DNA from: Maratus speciosus
Taxonomy: Eukaryota > Arthropoda > Arachnida > Araneae > Salticidae
Assembly (NCBI GenBank): GCA_963932465.1
Contig: OZ010796.1
Coordinates: 75,536,974 to 75,600,973 of the forward strand
Length of the DNA: 64,000 bases
Direction: 5' to 3'
Under the pieces are notes generated by a model. That model saw only the letters and a program-made list of their open reading frames with translations. It searched no databases and was not told the origin of the DNA. The translations under genes were made by a program, and so were the position numbers. Positions 34,139-47,564 of this stretch are shown piece after piece (the first letter of the stretch is position 1; each line of letters opens with the position of its first letter).

Positions 34139-34545
34139 GTCGAGTGTAAGAAGCGCCAAATAAGCGATAAGCGCGCCAAACTATTGCCATTCTCTCAGGG
34201 AATTCTGGGTAATGAGGGACCCTCAAAGAAATCCGGTGGCATCGAGTCTCTCCCTGCTTCTAATGGGAAAGGGGTTTGTTTCCCTTCCATGAAGCAGACG
34301 AATTTTTGTAGCCTCGAACCCAAGGGGAGTTGCCAACAGACGAATTTTAGCCTCGACTTCAGGTCGTGTTCGTGAGGCAATAGACCAATTCGTTAGATGG
34401 CAACGAGTCACGTGATGTCCATATTTTTCCATGTTTTTGACGTCATCACCGCTAATGGAGCGGGAGATTTGGTGATTTTCTTGGCGATTTTCTGGCAACC
34501 TCGAATACTTTTGTTGACACGCTAAAATTGTAAACAAGAAGTTAT
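34139..34545. promoter_or_regulatory. GC-richer, CpG-bearing promoter-like island
   Basis: The block stands out from its AT-rich surroundings. It contains cgccaaataagcgataag (34154-34171), a CACGTG E-box (34409-34414) and tccatgtttttgacgtcat with a full CRE TGACGTCA (34428-34446). It also has a direct duplication of cagacgaattttt...agcctcga (about 34299 and 34337). The CRE-bearing 19-mer is repeated exactly at 62328-62346, upstream of the THAP exon, and the first motif recurs at 63590-63608. Open frames of 60-104 codons here have no domain. A TATA-less promoter with an untranslated first exon, or a promoter-derived repeat, is the best reading. Confidence 0.4.
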
Positions 34546-34831
34546 TAACCAGGATAATAACTTATAAAAAACATTATATAAGATAATATATTTAAGAATA
34601 TTAATAAAATCAGTGTTACAAACTATCACCTAAATATTTATTAAATATACAGTGGATAAAAAGGTTCCATTAGCAGCTATAATCATATAATAAGAAAATG
34701 ATTTTTCACTCAAGATTATTTATTATGAAGTAAATGAAAATTTGTAGTTACAAAAAATATAACGATTGATTGACATATTGTGAACGGAAACTTCCATATT
34801 TATTAAATGTTTCAATCGTAACGCCTATTGT

Positions 34832-34861
34832 ATATATGTATTATATATATATATATATATA
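34832..34861. repeat. (AT)n microsatellite
   Basis: Alternating AT/TA tract. Confidence 0.85.
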
Positions 34862-35839
34862 ACCGTATTTTAATATACTAGGCTGTAATGTCAAACCAGG
34901 ATTCATTTTTTTTATTAATAATAATAAAAGCATGACGCACAGAAATTGTATTGTATTTAAATTTCTTGTTATTTCTTTATTTTACTGTATTAGAATTTAT
35001 CAAATTACAAAACTAATTAAATACTAATGTAAAATCAATACTTAAAATAAATGATATAATTCAAGAAATTGAGCATATATTAATATTCATTAGCAATATT
35101 CACAAGTCATAAAATGTCAGCTTTTTAGCTTTTCCTTTACAGCACTCATCACTGCTCTAAAAAATTAAGCATTCTTTTAATATTAATTAACATTGATAAA
35201 TTGAATGTGTGCTGTAGATGTTTCTTAAAATAAATCTGATGGCACATTTGAAACTCTGAAAAATGTTTTGAAAGTTTTTACAGATTATATTTGTTGTGTT
35301 TTCACAGATTTATTTTACTTTAAAGTTCATTATTAATTGTTAAGTTAATAGAAAACTAATGTACTAAAACTTGTTAAGACAAAATCACTAGAGACGAAGG
35401 AAAATTTTCATTTTAGATAGATTTCACTCAGCAAATATAATTATATGGTATTTCTTTCACCAGAGCCATGAAATTTTTGTATGTAATGAAAAGACTGTCT
35501 TTACCAAAATCCTGCACTAATGAGAGAATATCACAAACCCCAACGAAAATAATACCATAACATTAAACATGCTTAAATTAATATCTGTCTAAAGCAGAAC
35601 TTTTACTTTACCCTCCGGAATTCCGGATACTGGAATGTCCAGCTGTCGTGAACTTTTCTTCTAATAAACCCCCTTTCCTTCCTCTTGCAAAGCAAAACTG
35701 CTCATAGAATGTTCACTCAGTGAAATTACTGGTCTCTAACTAGAGAAATCTCAAATCAAGGCATAGAACTTTTGTAGAATGGGTCTCCTAATACACAATA
35801 AAAACACTGGAGAGCAAGATTTTTTCTTTCTTTTTTTTT

Positions 35840-38830
35840 TTTTTTCCAGTACCGGACTCTATAAACTCGGCCCCTAAAATGAGGCCGTATCCGACTCGAC
35901 CAGACAAAATGAATCCTAACTTTGAAATCGGCCGGGTAAACAGAATTAGTAGTTTTTTTGCTGAGCCAGATTGGGAGATAAAATAAACGGTCCTGACCAA
36001 TATAACAAATTAAGTGGGACGACTTCCGCAACATAAATATTGGGCCATTTTGCTCACGCAAAAACACCGACTCGTTAATGTAAATCCTAAGAAAGATATT
36101 TTTTTTTAAATATGTCTTTCGCATTCCATTATTTTTAAATGATCTTTTTTGCATTGGATAGCTGAGGTTGGTCTCTACAAAAAGTCATTTTTATTTTTTC
36201 GATTTGTGTTTATAGGTTTTTTTTTTTTTTTTTACTAGAATACTTTCACTTATGAAACTGATTCTGAAAATCAAAGTATACTACGAAGCAGAGTCAGATA
36301 ATATAGACGAACACGCGAACGCTGTTCGCAGAAAATTTTCAAATTTTGCAGACAGTTTTGATGCTTGTTTTTTTTAAACAAATTTCTTTATAATAAAAAA
36401 AAATTATCAAGACCCTGAGCTAAGAATCGGTGTGATGCTCGTTGCAGACTCTTGAGAAGGTTTGCAGACTATTTTTCAACTGGAAAAAAAAAAAAAAAAC
36501 TTTTGAAAATTCTTAAGAAATTGTCAATATTAAGGAATGGTTTGTCTCAAAAACAGTAGATAAATTTTGAGTAAGAGTTCATCTCTTCCATTCATGAACT
36601 AATAACTTTTTTTTATTTTAACATTCATTTATTCATATTTCAGTTATTTTATATAGATTAATAAAATAACAGTTTTGTTGAGCAATCATAAATTGATATG
36701 TTATATAAGTTAATGATTAAAATATTTCACATTTTAATAAATATATTTTTTAAATTTTTCATTAGTTTTTCTTTCATTCATTAGTTGTCTGTATTAAGCA
36801 TACCATTCAATTCTACATTTATTGACTAAGTTTTAATAATGCTTGTAAATTAATATTTTTCTTTTAGTGGTGTTGCTTAGTGGCACTCCACTCGCATATA
36901 ATTTTTCCTTTTTGCTGTTAGCGGCGATTTAGAACTCGGGTGGGGCGCAGTATTTTTTTGCAGAAAATTTTTAAGAAATTATTTGAGTTCGCAGGCAGTT
37001 TTACATTTTATCTAAGTCTGCTACGAAAAAACATCTGTAAACAAAATCGAAAAAGGGTCGAGTTCGACCTCAGCTATTCGACGCAAAAAAAAAAAAAAAT
37101 AAATAAATCATTTAAGCATATTGAAATGCGAACCATGTATTTAAAAAAAATTCTTCCATAGGATTAACATTAGCGAACGGCCGTTTACCCTTGAGTGAAG
37201 TATCTGATCCATAGGGGAAAAAATCGGCCTGGCCGGTACAAAAAATAAATAAATTAGTTAATTAATGGCCCGGCATAAAAGCTAAAAGTTTGGTCTGGCC
37301 CAGAAAACATTTAAAATCTCAGCCGACCCGACTGAATTTCTTCAAAACATTGATTTTTATGCTGATATGGTTAAAAATTGTTTTGTACAAAGAGTTCTCA
37401 ACAAAAATACTTTTTTTTTTATGTTTATAACCTTTATTTTTAAAGAAGCACCTAATAAAATAACTCAAGTACTCATTTATAACTAATAAACAAACATAAT
37501 TTTGTTATCTCTTGACACAACTAAAAGATAAACACACTTGATTTCAAATTCACTCTATCTCCTCGGACCGGACGTTCTGACACATTACCCTATGACCTTG
37601 ACGTGTAGTTGGCTAATAGTTTCTGTTTCGTTTCTTTGAAAAGAACTTTGAATGCAGTAGAAAAAAGAGGTAACGAGATAAGAGATTTTTTTTAATGCAA
37701 AGTGGATTTGTGAATTTTCTTCTCTTTCCTTAAACTTATGATATATATCTTCATAATAATTATCATAATAACTTATGATGAAAATGAAAGTCTAAATTCT
37801 GAGAAAGAAATATTTTTAACACTTACAAAATTATTTTTAAAAATGAGCAAGAAAAGATGCGTATGTAGCAAATAAAAAATAAAATCTGCCACAACAGAAT
37901 CAATGAAACAGTTATCAATAGGTGAACTGCTAAAAAAAAAAGAAAGAAAGAAAAAAGGAGCGTTTCTAGTTATCCTAAAGTGTTTTCGGCAGTGTGAGAT
38001 CTGCACGGACCGACTTTTCGGCCCGGGCCATACTCTTTTCTGAAGGTTCTGTCCGGGCTGGGTTAAGGCATTACTTTTTTCCTGAAAGATCGGGCCGGGC
38101 CTGACCTAACCTTATTTTTTCTGTACAGAGCCCGGACTGGTTTCATTCCTAGTCTTCACGATCCAAAATTTTCAGTCCTAGTTTTGACAAAGCCCGTATG
38201 AAAATCATTGTCTCGTCGTGGCCTGGTCCGTTCAAAGGTGAGTAAAATTAGGCCTGGACCAAAAATGTTTGCAAAAAATGCATACATTTTTAAATCTATT
38301 AAAATATAGTAAAACGAGTGAAAAGAACCTGCCTATGACGGAATCCCGTTTTAAACTGAACAACGTGTTGAGGATCTTATCTATAACACTTTTTTTTTTC
38401 TTTTTTATACAATTCTGTCTTAGCAGATTTTACTGTATAATATTTTTCAGATTTTTAACGCTTCAATACATAGAATATGGATTAACAAAAGTAATGATAA
38501 CTGAAACATTTACATACAAGAAATAGAGATTCATTAAAAAAATAAATATCACAGCCTGCGGCACTTCATCAATGTTTTGTAGAAATTCAGTCGGGCTGGG
38601 CCAAGATTTTAACTTTTCCGAGCCAGTCTCGGGCCGAACTTTCAGCTGTTATATCGGGCCGGGCCGAACTTTTAAATTTTTTACCGGGTCGGACCAATAT
38701 TTCTTTTGTAAGGGCCGGACCGAACTTTTAATTTTTGTATCTGGCTGGTCCGTGCTGAATTTTTTCTGCAAGTCGGGCAGTCCCGGACAGACCTCTAAAA
38801 TCCGGAAAAGCCACGGCTGAAATGATTCCG
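35840..38830. repeat. Region of dispersed CCGGGCC/GGCCGG-type repeats
   Basis: Clusters of gggccgggcc-like motifs occur at 35860-36000, 37220-37330, 37990-38240 and 38590-38810, separated by A/T homopolymers. In the last two clusters, gagatctgcacggaccgac (left, near 37996) and the inverse of cccggacagacctc (right, near 38790) look like inverted ends, suggesting an element of about 0.8 kb. No protein domain is visible. Confidence 0.4.
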
Positions 38831-38870
38831 GAATTTAGATTGTACAAATATCAGTTGCTTGGGTGCGGCA

Positions 38871-38937
38871 CTTACGTCGATAAACTTTTTAACAGATTTT
38901 CATTAGTGCGGCGGGTATTCCCAAAAATACGGTATAT
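38871..38937. mobile_element. Fragment related to the 7613-8341 element
   Basis: It contains gtgcggcacttacgtcgataaa and ends gtgcggcgggtattcccaaaaatacgg followed by TA, a diverged version of the right end of the TA-flanked element. No left end was found. Confidence 0.45.
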
Positions 38938-38939
38938 AT

Positions 38940-40300
38940 CATTTTCTTTCTTCTGGGTACTGTTTTAATTCCGTATTCAGTATAACATGAAAATAAAAAT
39001 GGGAAATATAATAATTAATTTAATATGCTATCTCGAAAAATGCATTTTTCAAATTCTTTTATTAAAAAATTGATTGTTATTTACTTATATTTAAACTTTT
39101 AGATATTTCTTTTAAAAAATCATTTTTGGACCCAGAATTTGTAAATTTGTTTACATTCATTAAGCAATGCGAATTATAGAAAATTGTGGATTATAGATCC
39201 TTGACTGTATTTTATTACTATAATAATAGTTCTTTGAGAAAAACTGTATTTTTTGTTAGTTAGGCACAGTTGATAAATTGACAAATAGTGTTCTCGTCAC
39301 AATCATTTGTACTGCATTCATTTCATTTAAAATATAAATCTTTCACTTATTTTATTCAAAAATAAACGATCAAGTGTGAGTACTACTTGCGCTCAGAGGA
39401 TTCTGTTCAATAAATCTATGAATTATTAACTCTATTATTAAAAAAAATCATTACAAAAAGAAAAATAAAGCTTTGTAAAAAACTATACAACATAGGTTTT
39501 GGTATAGCTGTATATATACTAGAAAAGTATGAATGGGTATACTGTAAATGTTCAAAGAGATATGAAGCCTAAATTCTATCAAATGTTTCTATTTTGTATA
39601 ACAGTTATTTAAATAAAATAAAATTTGCTTTTTCTTTTTGTGTGTAAAAATTACCTTAAACGGGTGTCCAGGAAGGCAAAGACTATTTTTCTTTTTGATT
39701 TAAGTGTTCAACAATTATTTTAAACAGGGGTTCTTTTTACTTTTGTATGTTTGCAGCGATATAAAGATATGATTTTACATTTAAATAACTTTATATCAAT
39801 TAACATCTAAAAGAGATAGTTGCTATTTAAAAGGTATGACTATTTTGATGCAAAGAAAAAAAAAATAAATAACAGAAAATATATTGTTTGGATAAATAAA
39901 TAACAATTTCAAAAAACAATACTCTTTTCCACAGAAATATCTTATGACAACCAAGTGTCAGACTTCTCCCCCAATCTAAAATGATTATATATGCACAGCC
40001 TTTATATCAAGCTATATCATGCAAATCAGCCAAAAAATGTAGATTTGTATAAACACTGCAGCAGCAAAAGGGGGTTGAATTTCAAAATTAAAATTTCTCC
40101 CAGAGTATTTAAAAAACTGATAATATGTATTAAAAATACCTTATGTTACGATAAAAATATGTAAAAACCAATGTAAAGAAAAGCATATGTAGCACAAAAC
40201 GTTTATCATTTGTTTCAAGGCTTTATAAAAGGAATCTATTTCAACACAAATTTAATGAAAGAAAAAGTTAAGAGCAATATGGCTAATGTGAAGTGTAATT
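38940..40300. other. AT-rich stretch, no gene seen
   Basis: No supported exon, element or repeat. Confidence 0.5.
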
Positions 40301-40320
40301 ATCAGTGTGTTATCAATGTG

Positions 40321-40586
40321 GGTACTACTTGATTATCCCGTCGACCAATTTCACTAAATTATACAAATTTACATAATTTTATTTTAAATAACGAAAGAAA
40401 AAATAAATTAGTAAAACATTAATAAAAAACAAAAAAAAGTAGAATTAAAAATCACTTGATGACATAACAAACACTTGTATCATGTTTAATGTCCAGTGAA
40501 TATGACATTTACGATCATTCATTATTGGCATTTAATCTTATAGTTTGATGACAATTTTTTGGTGGACAGGATAATCAAATGGTACC
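40321..40586. mobile_element. GGTAC-ended MITE, copy 1
   Basis: It starts ggtactacttgattatcccg and ends in the inverse (ggataatcaaatggtacc). The outside 8-mers tcaatgtg and ttaatgtg match 7/8, as expected for an old 8-bp target duplication. The interior is shared with 58620-58859. Confidence 0.82.
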
Positions 40587-40870
40587 TTAATGTGTACGGG
40601 GTTGTACATGTATAACGTTAGCAATATTTAGGTAATTTTAGCCCCTCCCCCCTCACTTACAGTATCATATGTTATCATTCCTCACCCCCCCCCCCTCCCC
40701 TCCATAATGATATCATTATCAATGTTTAAAAATCCTTTTTATTTTTATATGTTACTACTCTATTGTTCTTTCTCACTCTCTTTTTTTTTTTTTTCTCTTT
40801 GAAGATTACAGCGGCTTTTCTATGAAGCCTTTAAACACATTAATGCTAAACTTATTTTGTTTGTTTCTGC

Positions 40871-41010
40871 TTTTAGTCCAGTGGTTAGGAGGTTGAATTC
40901 GGAATTAATTAGGGGAAGGCTGGAAATTATTTTAGTCCCTTCAGTTTAGGTCTAAAATGAATGTGCTATGTTTTCCCCCTCATACTAGGTGAGCGTTAGG
41001 AAATATGTAT
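40871..41010 (+). repeat. SINE-like repeat, copy 1
   Basis: ttttagtccagtggttagga, ggttgaattcggaattaa, ctggaaattattttagtccc, ttcagtttaggtct and gttaggaaatatg in order. The head (tagtccagtggttagga) resembles a tRNA-derived A-box region. It is duplicated 300 bp downstream. Confidence 0.6.
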
Positions 41011-41183
41011 AGATTTACAGTGAAAAAACACATTTTTTTACATATCATAACAGTATCTCCAAACAACTAACTCTGTCAAAAACATTGTCAATACAAATGT
41101 TGTACAGCTTAAAATTCTGAGTAAAATGAGTACCTACACTTAATATTTTTGTTGAACATTAAGGTCCCAATTCCAGTTTAAAG

Positions 41184-41320
41184 TTTTAGACCTGTGGTCA
41201 GGGGGTTGAACTCAGAATTAAATAGGAGAAAACTGGAAATTGTTTAATCCCTTCAGTTTAGATCTAGTACTATGTTTTCTTCCTCGTACTTGGGTGAATG
41301 TTAGAAAATATGCACATATT
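41184..41320 (+). repeat. SINE-like repeat, copy 2
   Basis: Same block order as 40871-41010 in the same orientation, with about 15-20 percent divergence. The 300-bp spacing suggests either a local tandem duplication or two independent insertions. Confidence 0.6.
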
Positions 41321-41329
41321 TATTTTCGA

Positions 41330-43280
41330 AATAGCCCACATTGGTTTTTATTTGTCAGATATTGTATCATGCAAGGAGTAACAATTCTCCAAAACCCCTT
41401 CCAAATAAGTATATTGGCTGCATCACTGGTATAAGGAATATACACACAAATAATAATTATGAAAAATTAGGCATAGATTATGAAATTCTCACCAACAATA
41501 GCTAATAAGAACTTTATTTTTTTCATACAATGAAATGAAATATATTAATGAGCCATTTAAAAAAACATAACTGAGTAAAAATCCATTTTCAGCACTTGTT
41601 GGTCCCATAACACTTTTTGATGCATTATATTTATTGAATTTTGCATTTAAATAGCACACAATGGACCTCATTAACATTAAATAATTACATGGCAATCCCA
41701 GTATATTTATGAGAGTTAGAAAGTGGGAAAATAGACAAATCAAAACTATTCAACTTACTGAATAAACACTTTTCAACCATGTTGAAAGTGTTAAAAATGA
41801 GAATATTTTCTCATTGTTTTATATCTTAGCCATTTTGTTATTAAAAATAAATAGATAATTAAAACTATTTCTTACATGATAAACAAAGCAAAAATATAAT
41901 TGCTTGAGTGATTGAAATACCATTTATAATAAAATCATATAGTCAAATGAAAACAACAAATTTTTAATAAATTTCTTTTATTTGACAGTACAAGTTACAG
42001 AAACAAAATAAAACTTCTTCATATTATAAATATTATTACATAATAAAATTTATTATTGAATATAATGATTACTACATATAATAAATAAAATAACATTGAC
42101 ACAATACTTTGCAGAAAACTTTATTGATCTGCAGAAACAGATATTTATATTTTAATTTAAAAGAAAGATAAAGCATTTGTAAAAATTGAGTAAAAATAGA
42201 CGGTACTTTTCTGTTATATGGACACCATTGTTGCCAAGCATAATAGTTGACACAAAATGAAAATCACGTAAATTGAAACATTTGAAAAATAAAAGAAAAA
42301 ACATTGTCAATAGTAAAGTGAGCTTTTTTAAAAATATAACATTTGAAAATTACAGACTTTTAAGAACTATTTTATTAAATCACCAATATATACTTAAAAT
42401 AAATGAACAAATAACTGTTATACAATAAAGTAATAAAATAAAACTCATATTAAACTACTGGTATAAAATTAAAAATATCTTTTAGCATTGCAGTAACCAT
42501 TTCATTGATCAAAGATCAGGATAGAAATAATTGGCACATTAAGTACCAAATAGACTGAATAACTAGCGAAATTGTGAACTATTAAGACAGGTTTTATTTT
42601 ATAAAGATGTGGGATAATCAATTAATAATTTTCAGTTCGTATAATAATTAAAAAGTAATAAATAGTACATCAAAATTAAGAAGCATATTTCTTGACATAC
42701 TTAAACAAAAAAAAAAAAAAGGAAAGAAAGAAAAATTTCAGTTGATCAATTGAAATAAACAGTAATTGGTAAATAATATTTAGTGAGACAAAATGAAATC
42801 AGCCTCATTCAAACTGCTAAGAATATCAGCAGATTTGAAGACATCAGAAATGCAAGTGATTTACACTCCTGTTCTATTAAAAAGAAAACCTTTATGGTTT
42901 ACACATCAAAATTTCTAAAAACATTACAATAATACATTTAGAATACTGTATTTACTACTCATAAATAAGAGAAACTTACTGTGTGGGCAAAATATAGGCA
43001 AGACAAAATAGCTTTGGACTATTGGTGCTAAATATTTATATAATTAGAAACACATCTAAACAGAGCTTAAAATTATTCAGTATCTGTATTTACTCAAGTA
43101 AGATGGAGTGATGAAATCAGAAAAGTAGCCGGTGTAAATTGGATGACTAGTGCACTACACAGGAAAGAGGAAACATTGGAAAAATCTGGGAGAGACCTAC
43201 ATCCAGCAGTGGATTGAAAACGGTTGTTGTTGTTGATGATGATATCTCATTATGTCCATGCCAAGAGATAACAAAAAAGT
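41330..43280. other. AT-rich stretch, no gene seen
   Basis: No supported exon. The frame at 41489-41743 (minus) has no domain signature. Confidence 0.5.
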
Positions 43281-43288
43281 ATGATATA

Positions 43289-44014
43289 CAGTCGAACCTC
43301 ATTATGCTGACACTCTAAGGACCAGAACAAAGTGTCGTCATAAGCGGGGTGTCGTGGTTCATAATTGGTCTTGCAGTTTTAAGCAATAAAACATTATTAA
43401 ACAAAATAAAAACAAAATTGAAAAGAATAAAAATCATATTTATGCTGACTTGTTTTTTTATTGTTACATGGAATATTAATGAATTAAGGTTTGCTTATCC
43501 TTAGATGTGCATCCTACAATTCTTTTTTCAATATTATACAATGAATTGTAATCAATATTTGTTGTTTCAGAAACGGATGTTAGATAATTTTTGATCGTTT
43601 CAATGCAATGCAATTCTTCGGTTTTAGTCTGATGAAAAATGCCTTGTAACCAAAAGAAAGCGCTACCTGACCAGAACAAAAAGACCGTGAGTAGACTGAT
43701 ACGTCTATCTGGAGCTTAAGTGGGTCATTCATTCAGATAAAGGATTGAAGTAAAATTTCTAATTTGTCTCAATGGGTATTTTAGACACTTTTGTGAAAAG
43801 TTTGGTTAAGATATTTCTTACCGCTTAATTTCCGTGCTTATAAGATCGATTATGAAAAATGGACAATTTTTCAAAACCGTCGGGATATCCGGAGATGAAC
43901 ATTATACAACGATGTAAAATCCGGAGTTTATTTACATTAAAATCATATACAGAAAATCAGGACTTTGAAAAACTGATGTAATAAGCGGAGTGACGTGAAA
44001 ACGAGGTCCGACTG
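43289..44014. mobile_element. pogo/Tigger-like DNA element, internally deleted
   Basis: It begins cagtcgaacctcattatgct and ends aaaacgaggtccgactg, flanked by TA at 43287-43288 and 44015-44016. CAGTCGAACCTC ends are characteristic of pogo/Tigger elements. Sub-terminal motifs gtcgtcataagcggggtgtcg and taataagcggagtgacg are also inverted partners. At 726 bp it keeps only a fragment of transposase. Confidence 0.87.
43476..43679 (-). pseudogene. Probable C-terminal remnant of a pogo/Tigger transposase
   Basis: The 67-codon open frame inside the pogo-like element ends with EELHCIETIKNYLTSVSE, then DYNSLYNIEKRI and SKDKQTLIH. This is the helix-helix-KQT-x-I pattern near the C-terminus of Tigger/jerky transposases. 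No catalytic or DNA-binding region remains. Confidence 0.5.
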
Positions 44015-45349
44015 TATTTGAAAGTGTAATATAACCTGAAGACATTTTTTAAAAAATAAGAAGAAAGATAGAAGTAAATGTCTTACATTTGCCTCCAGAA
44101 CATTGTTTAAATGCATGTTGCAACTTTTTAAAGCAAAATTAAGAACACAGACTCATTTATTGTAATCAGAAAATTATTATAAAGTACAAATAAACAGTAA
44201 AAATTACAAAGAAGTACAAATAAAAAGTAAAAATTATTTAAAAGTATTAACGGGTACAACTTACTTTTTTTTCCGGCAGGGGAGAGATCGTGAATAAAAA
44301 GAGGGCTACATCTGAATAAACAATGTAATGCAAATAAGAAAAATCATAAGTGAGGCTAGTTTTCATGTTAAAATGGCCATGAGTCGCCTCACAATAAGAG
44401 CCTATGATAGTAGTAACGGGAGAACACAAACTAAATGTTAAACCAATGGCAGTGTTCTTTTCAAAATTCTTATCTGCATTTCGATACTTTGAATTTTTTT
44501 TTTAGGCCTAGGTTACCTGAGGCTAATATCTAATTAAGGGGACGAGGGACCTTAAAAAACCTTAAAAATCAATTCTTTATTTTTTGAAATTTTGACTTTA
44601 AATATTATTCAGGGGTACATTATATGCATTATGACAAGCATTTATCAAAAAAAAAATTTTTTTTAATTATTTTTGAGAAAAAAATGAAAATCCCCAAATC
44701 AATGAAAATCCCCAATATTTTTTATAAAAGTTTGGTTTATATATATAAATAAAACTGTGCATCGAATTTTATATATTTAAATATAAAGGTAAAAAAAAAA
44801 AAAAAATTCAAAAATTTTGATTTTTTTTTTTTTTTTTTTTTTACACCTTCATATTCAAATATATAAAATTCGATGCACAGAATTATTTATATATATAATC
44901 CAAACTTTTATAAAAAATATTGGGGGTTTTCATTGATATGGAATGCGCAGGGGGTATTTCGAAGATTTTTACGAGGACGTGTAAAATGCCATTTTTTTCT
45001 CAAAAATAATTTTTTTTTAAATTTTTTTATGATAAATGCATGTGACAATGCATATAATGTACCCTTGAGTAATATTTAAATTAAAATTTACAAAAAAAAA
45101 AAGAAGAAAATTTTGAAATTTTTCAATTTTTTTTTTACTTTTATATTCAAATATATAAAATTCGATGCACAGTTTTAATTATATATATAAACCAAACGTT
45201 TACAAAAAATATTGGTGACAGGGGCGCGCCAGAAGTATCCGGCGCCTGTGTGCAGAACTTCAATTGGTGCCCCATATTCCTAACCCCCCCCCCCCCTAAA
45301 AAAAAAAAAGAAAAACATATATATATATTTTTCAATGAGTATAAATGCA

Positions 45350-45534
45350 TAGCTGCCAAGCCAACCTTCCGATGGTTTTCTCCAGATCAAATAAAAGAAT
45401 TTTAACCAGAAAATTTATTTAATGAAATGTGTCCTTTTTCTACAGGGTTCTCTTTTATTTCATTTATTAAATTAAATTTCTGGTTCAAACTCTTTTATTT
45501 GATCTGGAGAAAACCATCGGAAGGTTGGCAGCTA
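45350..45534. mobile_element. 185-bp palindromic MITE
   Basis: The two halves are inverse copies (gctgccaagccaaccttccg, atggttttctccagatcaaa against the same read backwards, ending ggaaggttggcagc), with TA at each outer edge. It forms a nearly complete hairpin with a short central spacer around 45440. Confidence 0.82.
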
Positions 45535-47125
45535 TACAAATAACGGACATCCCTAAAAAGTAGGTGCTTCAGCTGTTTGCTCCCCCTCCCCACAAATGGC
45601 ATACCTCCTATACATAAATCAGCTTCTTTTACCTCCATTACTCCCGGAATTTTTAAGATCTGATCTTTATTTATATTTATACTTAAAACTTAAAACAGTT
45701 CAAATAAACTTTAATTTGGAAATAGAGCTGTGTTGAATTAATCAATGGTAGCACTATGACACAAAGAAAGGCGTGCTCGTAATACGGTAAATACACATAA
45801 AAGTAGAAAAAATATTTTCTCAAATTAATGGCATCCGTATTACATCGGAACTTGTTATAGTACTTTTATTTCTTTTAAAATAATGTAACATCAATTAAGA
45901 TGCGCCTTAAACAATTACCACACGTAGATTATAATCAGGGGTGCATTCGAAAATGTTCCAGTACCGGAACATTTGATTTTATATTAGCAAATACAGAACC
46001 CCTATGCTGGCTATACAGAGTATCCGGTCTCAACGGTGTCCAATGGCTAATGCCTAAACCGTTAGTCATAGACATATAGCTCCAATTACAAAAATGTTTA
46101 AAATCAGGTAATGAAATATTTTAAAAGCGATTTGGGTCAATAAAAACATTTCTTAAAAAATTACGAAATTTAAATTTTTATACCGTCTCCCGGTCCTATA
46201 AGTTATATTTAGTAAAATTTTCCTTTTACACTGACAAGTAATACACAAAAAGTCCAGTTATTCTACGGTTAAAATTGACCGAGTAATAGCTGTTTAAAGT
46301 TGGAGCATATTTTTTGCTGCAAATTGGGGGTCATTCACAAATTTAGTCGAAATATAATTTCATCAGATATATTAAAAAATGGTTGAGAGTAAAATTAACA
46401 TCGCAATATCAATTTGAAATCTTTAATCATTCTAACATATTAATGCAAAATATACAATTTGTAATAAACATTTAAGAAGAAAGGAAAACAGAATTTTTGT
46501 TAAATAAAATGATGCTAAATTAACAGCCTCAATTCTTTACAAAATGATACGTATTTTAAAATATTATTAAATTACACTAGCCTGCGAAAGTTGGGTTATG
46601 TCATGTTTTTTAGCTTTTGATAATTGATTCTTATGTATTCTGAACCGCTGAATCTGAAATTGACCTTCATTTTTAACCATCACATCAGGATTTTTCGCAA
46701 ATTTCAAAGTTAAAAAGTTCAAAGTTAAAATTGAATATCCTCCCTCATCTCATCGGACCACTCAGCTATTTAGCTGTAAGAATCCCAGGATAAGCAAAAA
46801 TATCGAATAAATTATTGAATAAAAACAGGGCTTGAAATTCAATTTTTTCTAGGAGGGGAGTCTCCCTACCAACATTTATAAATGGAGGGGAGTTGAGCGA
46901 TTTGGGAGGGAGGAAAAAAAAATCTAAAACCGAATGTTATAATAAGTGCTATTTAAAGATTTACATTAATTATTTTGTCATGCCTGTATTAATATAGACA
47001 TGACAAAATACTATTGAGGAATTTAAATCCACAACCCAGAATACTTATGCAAAATGTTTTTTTATTTAAAAAAGTAAGAGAGTTAAGACTTTTATATAGT
47101 CTATTTTTCAACTTTAAACCTAATA

Positions 47126-47482
47126 TCATGGGTCCTTAACAATAGGGTTGTTAAATGAATTTCTGAATTTAGATTTTATTCCATTTTGGGCCCTGAATCT
47201 TCCTTCACAAGGTAAACTTGTGGAAGACAGTACAAGCACAACATTTATAACTTTGGAAGTTATCGGAAACTTATGGTTATGCCCACTTAAAAAAATTTCA
47301 GAAAACTTTGCAATATCCGACATGCCTTCATTTTTAACTACTTGCATGAACAATGTATATCCAGTGATGGAATCATCAATATCCATTTCTGAACAAAATT
47401 GTTTTATTATATGCTTAATGGAATTACAGTCAAAACCTGACCCCCAGGTATTTTCTTTGTTTAAAATTTGAATGCTTGTTCA
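47126..47482 (-). pseudogene. hAT transposase C-terminal (dimerisation) domain remnant
   Basis: The frame is open from about 47482 to the stop at 47126. It reads a segment with NTWGSGFDCNSIKHIIKQF, then FPITSKVINVVLVLSSTSLP and CEGRFRAQNGIKSKFRNSF. This matches the hAT C-terminal pattern (F-P ... L-x-L/I-x3-S-x3-E-R-x-F-S-x2-N-x-I-K-x2-x-R-N). The usual E-R-x-F-S core is altered to E-G-R-F-R. No upstream catalytic domain is found; the 32-bp array begins about 80 bp beyond the open end, where the rest of the gene should be. Confidence 0.75.
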
Positions 47483-47564
47483 ATCAAAGTCAAAAGTTTG
47501 AAATGGATACTGATTCATTTCTTCTACTGCACGAGAAATGTAAGTTAACTTTTTTTTCAGCAGC

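Noticed and set aside
34223..34537. 104-codon minus-strand frame in the 34-kb island
   Set aside because: Overlaps other open frames on both strands. Openness follows from lower AT content, and no family is recognised.
35756..36154. 132-codon minus-strand frame
   Set aside because: Crosses a poly-T tract and GGCC-type repeat; no domain.
38572..38820. 82-codon plus-strand frame
   Set aside because: Lies wholly in the CCGGGCC-type repeat and reads as repetitive peptide.
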